64,000 nucleotides of DNA. Origin: Streptomyces ferrugineus. GTDB taxonomy: Bacteria > Actinomycetota > Actinomycetes > Streptomycetales > Streptomycetaceae. The notes under the pieces were generated by a model that saw only the letters and a program-made list of their open reading frames with translations, was not told the DNA's origin and searched no databases. Made by a program: the position numbers and the translations under genes. The stretch lies in the NCBI RefSeq assembly GCF_015160855.1, contig NZ_CP063373.1:620001-684000 (forward strand), given 5' to 3'. Shown in pieces: positions 16,790 to 24,750 of this stretch (position 1 is the first letter of the stretch; every line of letters begins with the position of its first letter).

Positions 16790-16802
16790 TAGCGTTTGGT
16801 CG
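16790..16802 (+). promoter_or_regulatory. -10 element TAGCGT for leaderless devA mRNA
   Basis: TAGCGT ends six bases before the GTG at 16802 and is followed by TTTGGTCGTG, exactly as in the first GntR gene. The layout predicts a leaderless transcript. Confidence 0.5.
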
Positions 16803-17674
16803 TGACTCAGGAGAACGTGGCAGTGAACGGCAGCAGGAGACTCTCGCCCCAGGAGATCGCCGACGTCCTGCGGGAACGCATCCGTGTCGGAGACCTCAAG
16901 GCGGGCGACCGTCTGCCCACCCAGGCCGAGCTGGCCGAGGAGTTCGGCGTCGAGCGAGGCACCGTCCGCCAGGCCCTGCGCGCGCTCCAGGAGGACGGCC
17001 TGCTCACCAACGTGAGCAAGGGAAGCCCGCCGCGCATCGCCCTGCCCACCCCCACGCGGGGCGCCCCGCAGCCGACCATGGTCAGCCTGACCCCCCGGCT
17101 GACGGAGGCCTTCTCGGCATCGCGCGTGCGCGTGGACGTCGTATGCCACACCTCCGAGACCCTGATGCTGGCCCTCGGCGGGCCGCTGCGCCTGATCCAC
17201 GACGGCTCCATCCACCCCGAGTCGATCGACGTCCGCATCCTGCTGCCGTCGCGGGACATCCATCTCGCCTTCCCGGTGCTGGTCGAGGGGCGCGGCGACG
17301 ACGACCCCGTGCACCAGCGCTGGCTGGAGATGCGCAACGCCCAGGCCCAGGTGCTGCGCCACAACCTCCAGGCCCTGCAGTCGACACACGGGGTCGACGT
17401 GCGGGTCACCTTCCGCGCGCTGCCGTTCACCCCGCCGGTGAAGCTCTACCTGCTCAACGGCGACGAGGCGCTGATCGGCTACTACGTCCTGACCGAACGC
17501 CAGGAGGAGTACGAGAGCCGGACCCTGGACATGTACGACGCCCTGGGCTCCCAGTCCCTGCTGTTCTCCTTCGTGCGACAGGCCGGACAGCGCGACGCCG
17601 CGTTCGTGGAGGAATCCCAGAAGTGGTTCGACGCCCTCTGGGAAACCATCACCACTGACCTGACACTCTCCTAG
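16802..17674 (+). CDS. devA: GntR-family developmental regulator DevA
   Basis: A 290-residue transcription factor. The GntR winged helix spans residues ~15-80 (IADVLRERIRVGDLKAGDRLPTQAELAEEFGVERGTVRQ), followed by the DevA-type effector domain (LLPSRDIHLAFPVL, DDDPVHQRWLEMRNAQAQVLRHNL, FTPPVKLYLLNGDEAL). The stop shares one base with the start of a HAD hydrolase gene (TAGTG), reproducing the devA-devB operon of S. coelicolor, where loss of DevA impairs aerial hyphae and spore septation and DevA represses itself. The effector is unknown. Name assigned by sequence memory and operon structure. Confidence 0.88.
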   Translation: MTQENVAVNGSRRLSPQEIADVLRERIRVGDLKAGDRLPTQAELAEEFGVERGTVRQALRALQEDGLLTNVSKGSPPRIALPTPTRGAPQPTMVSLTPRLTEAFSASRVRVDVVCHTSETLMLALGGPLRLIHDGSIHPESIDVRILLPSRDIHLAFPVLVEGRGDDDPVHQRWLEMRNAQAQVLRHNLQALQSTHGVDVRVTFRALPFTPPVKLYLLNGDEALIGYYVLTERQEEYESRTLDMYDALGSQSLLFSFVRQAGQRDAAFVEESQKWFDALWETITTDLTLS

Positions 17675-18423
17675 TGACTTCTGATACGACGCAGACTGAA
17701 CCCGTGACCTCCGAGACCGAGAACGAGACGGAACAGCTCCGGGACCTGATCACGCGCGCTCGCGTCGTGCTCTGGGACTTCGACGGACCGATCTGCCGGC
17801 TGTTCGCCGGGCACAAGGCCGAGCGGGTGGCGATCGATCTGGTGGACTGGCTGGAGGGGCGGGGGCTGCACGGGCTGCTGACGGAGGAGGAGCGCGAGTC
17901 CCTCGACCCGCACGTCGTCCTGCGCGCCGTGGACCGCCGGCACCCCGGCAGCGACCTGGTCGCGGAACTGGAGGAGCGGCTCACCCAGGAGGAACTGCGG
18001 GCGACCTCCTCCGCGATGCCCACCGCGTACGCCGATCCGCTGATCCGCACCTGGTCGGCGGTCGGATCCCGGTTGGCCATAGCCACCAACAACTCCCCCC
18101 GCGTGGTCCGCGCCTATCTGAACAGCCGCGGTCTGCTCTCCTGCTTCAGCCCGCACATCTACGGCCGCACCCAGGACCTGCACCGGCTGAAGCCGGACCC
18201 GCACTGTCTGAACCGGGCCCTGAACGCCATGGGCGCGGCCCCCACCTCGGCCCTGATGATCGGCGACACCCCCTCGGACCTCGTCGCCGCGAACAGCGCC
18301 GGAGTCCCGTTCCTGGGCTACGCGCGTAACGACCGCAAGGCGAAGCTGCTGCGGGAGGCCGGGGCCACCGCGGTCGTGGACTCGCTGGGGTCGGTGCTGC
18401 GAGGGGTGCGGGCTCAGGCCTGA
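17674..18423 (+). CDS. devB: HAD-superfamily hydrolase DevB
   Basis: A 249-residue phosphatase-like protein. HAD motifs in order: motif I WDFDGPICRLF (Asp nucleophile and DxD), motif II ATNNSP, motif III Lys in RLKPDP, motif IV IGDTPSDLVAANSAGV. The cap domain sits between motifs I and II. In S. coelicolor the equivalent gene is co-transcribed with devA and is needed for aerial mycelium on some media; the substrate is unknown. The start GTG overlaps the devA stop. Its 3' end overlaps the next, convergent small membrane gene by ten bases. Confidence 0.87.
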   Translation: MTSDTTQTEPVTSETENETEQLRDLITRARVVLWDFDGPICRLFAGHKAERVAIDLVDWLEGRGLHGLLTEEERESLDPHVVLRAVDRRHPGSDLVAELEERLTQEELRATSSAMPTAYADPLIRTWSAVGSRLAIATNNSPRVVRAYLNSRGLLSCFSPHIYGRTQDLHRLKPDPHCLNRALNAMGAAPTSALMIGDTPSDLVAANSAGVPFLGYARNDRKAKLLREAGATAVVDSLGSVLRGVRAQA

Positions 18424-18596
18424 CTCATCAGGAACACGAACAGCACGACCGCCCCCACCGCGAGCTGGTTGTGCCGGGCCCGGATGCCGATGAAGACGGC
18501 TGTCAGGACGACCAGTCCAATCACCCCCAACCTCGCTTGCGCCACCAGGCTCAGCGTCAACTCGGTTAATGCGCACAGCGCCTGGAACAGCACCAT
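18414..18596 (-). CDS. 60-residue two-helix membrane protein (divergent copy 3)
   Basis: Begins MVLFQALCALTELTLSL and ends VVLFVFLMSQA. Two hydrophobic segments flank a basic loop (FIGIRARHNQ) that corresponds to TIGIKAKN in copies 1 and 2; the QWKYG motif is lost. Its position, divergent from a third GntR gene, is the same as for the other copies, so I regard it as a decayed or specialised paralogue. Low sequence identity leaves some doubt. Confidence 0.6.
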   Translation of the reverse strand: MVLFQALCALTELTLSLVAQARLGVIGLVVLTAVFIGIRARHNQLAVGAVVLFVFLMSQA

Positions 18597-18758
18597 GTCC
18601 CCCACCCGCACCCTTCGAATCATCGAGGCGCCCAACTGGCCGTCCAATTGGGCTGGTTGGCCTGCAATTGGTTTTCCCTGGCGGCTAGATCCCTTAACTG
18701 GACCGGCGGTTGGACCGGTCGGTTGACTGAAATCGGTGTGCAGGCGGAGGAGAAGCGG

Positions 18759-18771
18759 TACGGTCGGCGGG
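18759..18771 (+). promoter_or_regulatory. -10 element TACGGT for the third GntR gene
   Basis: TACGGT ends six bases before the GTG at 18771, the same spacing as at the two paralogous genes. The upstream 140 bases are rich in TTGG/CCAA strings (CCAACTGG, CCAATTGGG, GGTTGG), possible operator half-sites. Confidence 0.45.
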
Positions 18772-19649
18772 TGGGTGGACAGCGGGCCGCCGAGGGGGGC
18801 GGCAAGGAGTTCGAGCGAGTGCTGGACGCACTCCTCCTCCGTATGTCCGACGGCACCTACGCCCTGGGCTCCCTGCTGCCGCCGCAGCGCGAGCTGGCCC
18901 AGGACCTGGGGGTCTCCCGGGACACCGTCCAGCGGGTGCTGAGGGAGCTCTCCGAGCGCGGGCTCGTCGAGTCCCGGCAGGGCAGCGGATCCCGGGTCAT
19001 CGGGTCGCCGCCGCCCCAGGCCCAGCAGCCGCAGCCGGCCGGCCGCTCGGCGCATCCGGGCCGTACGACACTGCGGCCGCACATGGCCAGGGCGTTCGAG
19101 CGGCCCGAGGTCGCCCTGGACGTCTTCACCTTCACCTCCGAGTCCCTGGCCGCGCACTTCTGGATCCAGGCCGAGCGGATCCGCTCCGGGGAGATCACCC
19201 CGCAGCGGATCGCCCTGCGCATGCTGCTGCCCTCGGAGGACCTGCCGTTGCCCTATCCGCGGGCCACCGGCGACCCGGACGATCCCCGCCCGCAGGAGCG
19301 GCTGCGCGGCATAGCCCGGCGCCACCTGCAGTCCCTGCGGCTCGTCCTGGAGGAGCTGAGGGCCGAGCAGCTCGTGGCAGACGTCGACGTCGACATCCGG
19401 TGGGTGCCGCTCACACCGACCTTCAAGCTCTACCTGTTCAACCGCACGGAAGCCCTGCACGGCATGTACAAGGTGGTCGAACGCCCCATCGTGCTGGACG
19501 AGGAGACGATCCCCGCCCTCGACGTCGTCGGGCTCGGCGCCGTCCTGGAGCGCCATGTGAAGGACGACGACCCCAACTCGCCGGGCTCCGTCTTCGTGAC
19601 CGAGCGCCAGGAGTGGTTCGACTCCGTCTGGAGGCACCTGACCGAGTGA
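18771..19649 (+). CDS. DevA-type GntR-family regulator (third paralogue)
   Basis: A 292-residue protein with a GntR winged helix at residues ~12-80 (LLRMSDGTYALGSLLPPQRELAQDLGVSRDTVQRVLREL) and a DevA-type effector domain (FTFTSESLAAHFWIQ, RMLLPSEDLPLPYP, VPLTPTFKLYLFNRTEAL). It is more diverged from the two upstream GntR proteins than they are from each other. The start is the GTG after the conserved -10; the frame is open further upstream. It converges on a second HAD gene, so the regulator-hydrolase pairing of devA-devB is repeated with altered orientation. Confidence 0.85.
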   Translation: MGGQRAAEGGGKEFERVLDALLLRMSDGTYALGSLLPPQRELAQDLGVSRDTVQRVLRELSERGLVESRQGSGSRVIGSPPPQAQQPQPAGRSAHPGRTTLRPHMARAFERPEVALDVFTFTSESLAAHFWIQAERIRSGEITPQRIALRMLLPSEDLPLPYPRATGDPDDPRPQERLRGIARRHLQSLRLVLEELRAEQLVADVDVDIRWVPLTPTFKLYLFNRTEALHGMYKVVERPIVLDEETIPALDVVGLGAVLERHVKDDDPNSPGSVFVTERQEWFDSVWRHLTE

Positions 19650-19661
19650 CCGGAGCGGGGC

Positions 19662-20417
19662 TCAGTGCGTCAGGGGCGGCGACAGCGCCCGCATCAGCGG
19701 CTCGAACGAGCTGACCACGCTCCGCGCGCCGCGGTGCCTCATCCGTGCCGCCGTCCCCTCGTGCCGGGTGAGGCCGAGGAACGGCACCTTCGCGCTCTCG
19801 GCCGCCGCGAGGTCGGTGAGCTGGTCGCCGATCAACAGGGTCCGGGACGGGTGCGGGCCGCCGAGCTCGGCCAGGGCGCGGTCGACGACGTCGGGATGCG
19901 GCTTCATCAGACGCGGGTCGTGCGGGTCCCGGCCCAGCACGGCCGTGAAGTGCCCGAGCAGGTTCCGTCGTTCGAGGTACTCGCGCACCGGTCCCTCGGC
20001 GTTGTTGGTCACGATCAGCAAGGTCTTGCCGAGCTGGGCCAGCTCGCCCACCAGCTCGCTCGCCCCGGGCGTGGGGGCCGCCTCGAGCACCGCCGCGTAC
20101 TCGTGCCGGGTGACGATGCGGTCCGCCCAGTCCAGCCGCGTCCCACGGCGGCCGCCCGGGCGCCGTACCGCCATGTCGGCCAGGTGGCGCAGCACCCCGT
20201 GGGAGTCGGCGCAGGCCTCCACACGGGGGTCGAGCCGCCCCCACTCGTGCCGGGCGCGCTCCTTGACCTCGTCGGCGATGTACGCGGTGCAGGCACCGCC
20301 GAACAGGTCGCACACGGGGCCGTCGAAGTCGAGCAGTACGGCGTCGGCCCGCTCGAGGAGGCGGCGCGGCGTGTCCCGGTCGCCGCGGCCGCCGTACTGG
20401 GTGCATGTCGTCGTCAC
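19662..20417 (-). CDS. HAD-superfamily hydrolase, DevB-like
   Basis: A 251-residue HAD protein with motif I LLDFDGPVCDLFGG, motif II VTNNAEGPV, motif III LMKPHPD and motif IV IGDQLTDLAAAESA, aligning along its length with DevB. Its substrate is likely a phosphorylated small molecule. I chose the GTG giving MTTTCTQYGGRG; an upstream extension is open but looks non-coding. It faces the third GntR gene (12 bases between stops) and diverges from the kinase-like genes. Confidence 0.85.
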   Translation of the reverse strand: MTTTCTQYGGRGDRDTPRRLLERADAVLLDFDGPVCDLFGGACTAYIADEVKERARHEWGRLDPRVEACADSHGVLRHLADMAVRRPGGRRGTRLDWADRIVTRHEYAAVLEAAPTPGASELVGELAQLGKTLLIVTNNAEGPVREYLERRNLLGHFTAVLGRDPHDPRLMKPHPDVVDRALAELGGPHPSRTLLIGDQLTDLAAAESAKVPFLGLTRHEGTAARMRHRGARSVVSSFEPLMRALSPPLTH

Positions 20418-20627
20418 CGGGACAGTGTGGGGCGGCACGGTCGGACGCCGGGCGCCCCGGGCCGTGGTGTCGGACGCGCCACCGCCCGTTCGGGTGAACA
20501 TGACGCGCACCCGCCTCAGGGGTTCGGTGCGAACGGCCGCATCACTTCTGGCACGATGCGCTCTCACAGGGGGATGCCGTGCAACACGTCCCCGCCACTG
20601 GCGCGGGACCGGTCGAGAGAGCGGGCG

Positions 20628-21743
20628 ATGTCAGCAGAAGGGGTGTCCCCGACACGGGAACGAGCCGTTCGGATGAGCGGCGGTGACGCGAGCGCGGTCG
20701 AAGGGCCGCTCGAGGGCTATCACCACGAGACCTATGTGATCCCCCTGCCCGACGCGGCGGGCGAGGAGGACGACGAGGACGCCGCTCCCGTCCGGGCCAA
20801 GTGCCGTGCGCCGCGCGGCGGCCTGCTGTGGTTCGACCGGCGTTGCTTCGTCTCGGAGGAGCAGCTGCTGGCGGCGCTCCAGGGCCGGATCACCGGTATC
20901 CCGGACCTGATCGAGGTCGGCGAGATCCGGTTGCAGCGGTTCATCGAGGGCCGCACGCTGGGCTCGCGGTACGCCGCCGGGCGGACGGTCCCCGAGCCCG
21001 TGGTCGACCAGATCCTGGACCTGTTCCGGCAGTTGATCGGTGTCTCCCCCCGGTCGCTGGCGGCCGAACGGCGCTGTGTGCCCGAGGACCGCGCCGAGGA
21101 CGGGGACTGCGCGGGGTTTCTGGAGGGGCTGGTCCGGTTCGTCGAGGAGCGCGTCTACCAGGACAACCTCGCCTCCTTCGAGGAGCTCTTCGCGGCGCTG
21201 GGCGTGGACGAGGACTCCTTCCGCGCCCTGCGCAAGCACGTCGTCGTCCCGGGACTGGCGGAACGACCCTTCAGCCTGCTGCACGCCGATCTGCACCGCG
21301 AGAACTTCGTCCTCGACCCGGCCGGCCGCCTGTGGACCATCGACTGGGAGCTGGCCATGCTGGGGGACCCGCTCTACGACCTCGCCACGCATCTGTACCT
21401 GATGCGCTATCCGGACCATCAGCAGGAACGGTTGATCGAACGGTGGTGCGCAGTGGCCGAGGAGGTCCGGCCCGGCAGCACCGAGGGCCGGCGGGAGGAC
21501 CTGCCGAGGCTGCTGGACTTCAAACGGGCCCAGAGCGTGTTCACCGACGTCATCCGGGCGACCGAGATCCTGGACACCGGCAGATCGTTCAACTGGCGGC
21601 GCTGGCCCACCGAGGCCATGCGGGTGCAGCGGGTGCTGACCCGGGCGGCCGTACCGCTGGGGCTCGACGAGGTGCCGAACCTGCGGACCGTGGCCGCCGC
21701 GCTGCTCGACTGGTACCGGCTGCGGGGGCGGCGCACCTCATAG
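20628..21743 (+). CDS. Aminoglycoside/choline-phosphotransferase-fold kinase
   Basis: A ~371-residue APH-family kinase. The catalytic loop H-A-D-L-H-R-E-N (LLHADLHRENFVLD) and the metal-binding DWE (TIDWELAMLGDPLYDLATH) are intact; the N-lobe contains GYHHETYVIPL. Such kinases phosphorylate small hydroxylated molecules. Its nearness to HAD phosphatase genes suggests a phosphorylation/dephosphorylation pair acting on one metabolite, which is inference. I used the ATG preceded by GAGAGA; two further ATGs upstream (20556, 20574) are possible. Confidence 0.8.
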   Translation: MSAEGVSPTRERAVRMSGGDASAVEGPLEGYHHETYVIPLPDAAGEEDDEDAAPVRAKCRAPRGGLLWFDRRCFVSEEQLLAALQGRITGIPDLIEVGEIRLQRFIEGRTLGSRYAAGRTVPEPVVDQILDLFRQLIGVSPRSLAAERRCVPEDRAEDGDCAGFLEGLVRFVEERVYQDNLASFEELFAALGVDEDSFRALRKHVVVPGLAERPFSLLHADLHRENFVLDPAGRLWTIDWELAMLGDPLYDLATHLYLMRYPDHQQERLIERWCAVAEEVRPGSTEGRREDLPRLLDFKRAQSVFTDVIRATEILDTGRSFNWRRWPTEAMRVQRVLTRAAVPLGLDEVPNLRTVAAALLDWYRLRGRRTS

Positions 21744-21844
21744 GGTCGACAGAACGACTTCCGGCCGCGCGACGCTCCCAGTTGCTCTACAGTCTCGACT
21801 ACCTGTTCTTCCTCCCCCAGGAACGCGCGGCACAGGAAAGCCAT

Positions 21845-24016
21845 TTGAACGCAGCACTCGCACGTCCGCCCACCGTGTACGCGGAGTTCGTCCGGTACGC
21901 CGAGGAAAACGGGCGGCAGCTCCAAGGGCATCACCACACCAACTACTGCGTGCCGCTGACCCCCGAGATGGCGTCACTGCTGCGGCAACCGGTGAACGAT
22001 TCCGTACTGGTGCGCATACCCCGCCCCGACACCCTGCGTGTGGTGTTCAAGACCTGGGCGGACGAGGCGGCGGTGCTCGACGCCATCAGGGGAACGGTGG
22101 AGCACGCTCCGGTCTGCCTGGCCCACGACTGGATGACCTCGGCCGTCCACACCTATGTGCAGGGCGTCCCGCTGTCGAAGACCTGCCGTGACGTCGCGAA
22201 GGTCGACCGCTCGCTGGTCGCGGCGATGGCCGAGGGGCTCGCCCGGCTGACCCGGGTCGACCGCGACGCGGTTCCGCCGCTGCCGCACGGGTGGCCGAGC
22301 CCCCCGGAGAGCCGGGAGTTCCTGCGCACGGTCGTGGAGCTGACGGAGCGGGACGTCAGAAAGCCCAACTGGGACCGCTACCAAGGGATGTTCGAGCGAC
22401 TCGGAGTGCGGTCCGGCGCCCTGATGAGACTGGCCGGCCGGGTGCCCCCGATGGCCAGGCGGCCGTTCAGCCTCCTCCACGGCGACCTGCACCGCGACAA
22501 CGTCATCGTGACCCGCGACGGCGATCCGCCGCTGGTCTTCGTCGACTGGGAGCTCGCCTCGTACGGCGACCCGCTGTACGACCTCGCCGTCCATCTCGTG
22601 CGCACGGGGCACACCCCGGCCCAGCGGAACGCGGCGATCGCCGCCTGGGCCAAGGCCGTTCGGCAGTGGAGCCCCGAGGCGGCGAACGGGCTGGACGACG
22701 ACCTGAGGCACTACATCGCGTTCGAGAGAGCGCTGTCCGTCTTCCCGGACGTGATGCGCGTCCTGCACACCCTGGAGCTGCGCCTGCCGAGCGAGCGGCG
22801 GCTGAGGGACGCCACGGTCCGGGTGCACGGCGCGCTGACCGTCGCCGCCGGACTGCTCGACATCGACCCGGTGCCGCCGCTGGGCGATGTCTGGTGGCTG
22901 CTGAAGCGGTGGACGGAGTTCGTCCACGGCGCCCCGGTCGACCGGGTCCGCCGGGTGCCCGTGCAGTGGCACCCGGACCGGGCGCATCCGGGCCGCCAGG
23001 ACTTTCCCGACCCGTGCGTGGACAGGGCGCTGGCCGACGAGTGCCGGGCCCCCGAGGGCCGGCGGATGCGGGGCACGCGCCATCTCAACACGGTGGTCGT
23101 GTCGCGGGTCGACGGGGCGGACGTCCCGGTGGTGGTGCGCCGCCGCGTGGCGGGACCGGAGCGGCGGAACGATTCGCGGACGCTCGACGAGCACACGGTC
23201 CTGCGGGCCCTGGAGGAGGAGGGCGTGCAGGTCCGGGCGCCGCGGGTGCTGGCGCTGGGGGAGGGCGGCCGGCGGCCCGGCGCCTTCGCCGTGGAGACGT
23301 ATCTGGGCCCGCGTGACGGGTCCGCGCCCGAGCATCCCGCGGACGGCCTGCGGCCGCACGAGGCCGAGAGCGTCGTCGACCAGCTCTACGAGCTCACCAG
23401 GGTGGACTACCTGGCCCTCGACCCGACGGCGTCCTCCGACGGTTTCTACCAGCAGCGCGTGGACGAACTCGGCGACCTGGTCCGGCGGCTGCCCGACGAG
23501 GTGCGCGCACTGGCCGAGGGACTCGGCCTGCCCGGCCATCGGCAGCTGCACGCCATCCTATCGCGGCACACGGTCGAGCGGCGCACGCCGACCCTGCTGC
23601 ACGGCGATCTGAACCCGTGGAAGCTGGTGCGCACCCTCGACGAGCGGTTCGGCATCGGCCTCATCGGCTGGGACCGGGCCCGGGTGGGCGACCCGCTGTA
23701 CGACCTGGTGCGGCACACCTGCCTGGCCCGGACCGACGACCGTCGCAAGCACTTCATGAAGCGCCACTGGGAACGCACACTTCCCCGCCACTACACCCGG
23801 GGCTGGCTGTCCGACTGGAGCAAGTACGAGCGCCTGGAGATCGTCCGCGCCGCCTACGAGGACCTCGACCACCTGGTCTCGGGCAGCCACCTGAACGTGC
23901 CCCGCGTCCGCACGGCCGTGGAGTCCTACGCCTGGACGCTGCAGGCCGCCCTGGCCGAACTCAACCTCGAACCGCGCCGCGACAATCCCTACCTCCTGCG
24001 CGCCCTGCCGCAGTAG
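21845..24016 (+). CDS. Tandem kinase-fold protein: active APH domain plus degenerate second domain
   Basis: A 723-residue protein with two phosphotransferase-fold domains. Domain 1 (residues ~20-350) has a full catalytic set: H212-G-D214-L-H-R-D-N219 and VDWELASYGDPLYDL. Domain 2 (~370-715) has H586-G-D588-L-N-P-W-K593, so the metal-binding Asn is Lys, and GWDRARVGDPLYDL, where the DWE Asp is Gly. The second domain is therefore probably a pseudokinase. Domain 1 resembles the single-domain kinase just upstream (GHHHTNYCVPL vs GYHHETYVIPL). The TTG start has AGGAAAG four bases upstream. Confidence 0.78.
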   Translation: MNAALARPPTVYAEFVRYAEENGRQLQGHHHTNYCVPLTPEMASLLRQPVNDSVLVRIPRPDTLRVVFKTWADEAAVLDAIRGTVEHAPVCLAHDWMTSAVHTYVQGVPLSKTCRDVAKVDRSLVAAMAEGLARLTRVDRDAVPPLPHGWPSPPESREFLRTVVELTERDVRKPNWDRYQGMFERLGVRSGALMRLAGRVPPMARRPFSLLHGDLHRDNVIVTRDGDPPLVFVDWELASYGDPLYDLAVHLVRTGHTPAQRNAAIAAWAKAVRQWSPEAANGLDDDLRHYIAFERALSVFPDVMRVLHTLELRLPSERRLRDATVRVHGALTVAAGLLDIDPVPPLGDVWWLLKRWTEFVHGAPVDRVRRVPVQWHPDRAHPGRQDFPDPCVDRALADECRAPEGRRMRGTRHLNTVVVSRVDGADVPVVVRRRVAGPERRNDSRTLDEHTVLRALEEEGVQVRAPRVLALGEGGRRPGAFAVETYLGPRDGSAPEHPADGLRPHEAESVVDQLYELTRVDYLALDPTASSDGFYQQRVDELGDLVRRLPDEVRALAEGLGLPGHRQLHAILSRHTVERRTPTLLHGDLNPWKLVRTLDERFGIGLIGWDRARVGDPLYDLVRHTCLARTDDRRKHFMKRHWERTLPRHYTRGWLSDWSKYERLEIVRAAYEDLDHLVSGSHLNVPRVRTAVESYAWTLQAALAELNLEPRRDNPYLLRALPQ

Positions 24017-24056
24017 CCGCCGGGGGCGGCGGCCGGCCGCGCGTAGGCTCGCGGGC

Positions 24057-24698
24057 ATGAGTGACGACGGTGACGCCGAGATCGGTCTGCGCGAGCGCAA
24101 GAAGCGCCGTATGTACGAGACCGTGTCCGAGACCGCCATCCGGCTCTTCGTGGAGAAGGGCTTCGACGCCGTCTCCGTCGCCGAGGTCGCCGCCGCCGCC
24201 GAGATCTCCAAGCCGACGCTGTTCCGGTACTTCCCGGCGAAGGAGGACCTGGTGCTGTACCGGATCGCCGATCACGAGGGGGAGGCGGCGCGGGTGGTGC
24301 GGGAGGGACCCTCGCCCCTCGAGGCGCTGCGGCGGAACTTTCTGGACGGCATCGAGCGGCTCGATCCCATCACCGGGCTCAATGACCATCCCGCGGTGCT
24401 CGCCTACCACTCGCTGGTGTACGGGACCCCGGCCCTGGTCGCCCGTATGCACGCCTACCTGGAGCGTTCGGAGGCCGCGCTCGCCGAGGCGCTGGGCGGG
24501 GACCTGGACGCGCGGCTGGCGGCGGGGCAGATCGTGGCCGTACAGCGGATCCTGGCGCAGGAGAACTGGCGGCGGATCTCGGCGGGCGAGCCGGTGGCCG
24601 AGGTCAAGGCGGACGCGGTGGTGGCGGCCGAGCGGGCGTTCGGGCTGCTGGAGGCGGGGCTGCCGCCGTTGACGGCTGTGCCCAGCCCCACCATGTGA
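24057..24698 (+). CDS. TetR-family transcriptional regulator
   Basis: A 213-residue repressor-type protein. The N-terminal helix-turn-helix is clear at residues ~15-65 (RMYETVSETAIRLFVEKGFDAVSVAEVAAAAEISKPTLFRYFPAKEDLV). The C-terminal ligand domain has no recognisable effector signature. It lies directly upstream of the helR-like gene, and its stop codon forms part of a long palindrome covering that gene's -35 region, so it may control the downstream gene. Ligand unknown. Confidence 0.88.
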   Translation: MSDDGDAEIGLRERKKRRMYETVSETAIRLFVEKGFDAVSVAEVAAAAEISKPTLFRYFPAKEDLVLYRIADHEGEAARVVREGPSPLEALRRNFLDGIERLDPITGLNDHPAVLAYHSLVYGTPALVARMHAYLERSEAALAEALGGDLDARLAAGQIVAVQRILAQENWRRISAGEPVAEVKADAVVAAERAFGLLEAGLPPLTAVPSPTM

Positions 24699-24727
24699 GA
24701 TCGGGTAAAAAATTTAACCCGGTCTCA
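24696..24727. promoter_or_regulatory. 32-base imperfect palindrome, candidate operator or terminator
   Basis: TGAGATCGGGTAAAA faces TTTAACCCGGTCTCA around a short centre. It starts at the TetR stop codon and its right arm contains TTTAAC, which sits 18 bases ahead of a TACGCT -10 element. It could be the TetR operator, a terminator for the TetR gene, or both. Confidence 0.55.
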
Positions 24728-24736
24728 TTCTTTCGG

Positions 24737-24750
24737 TACGCTTGCTGGAA
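24737..24750 (+). promoter_or_regulatory. -10 element of the helR-like gene
   Basis: TACGCT ends seven bases before the ATG at 24750, and TTTAAC lies 18 bases upstream as a -35 candidate. The transcript should be leaderless or nearly so. Confidence 0.45.
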
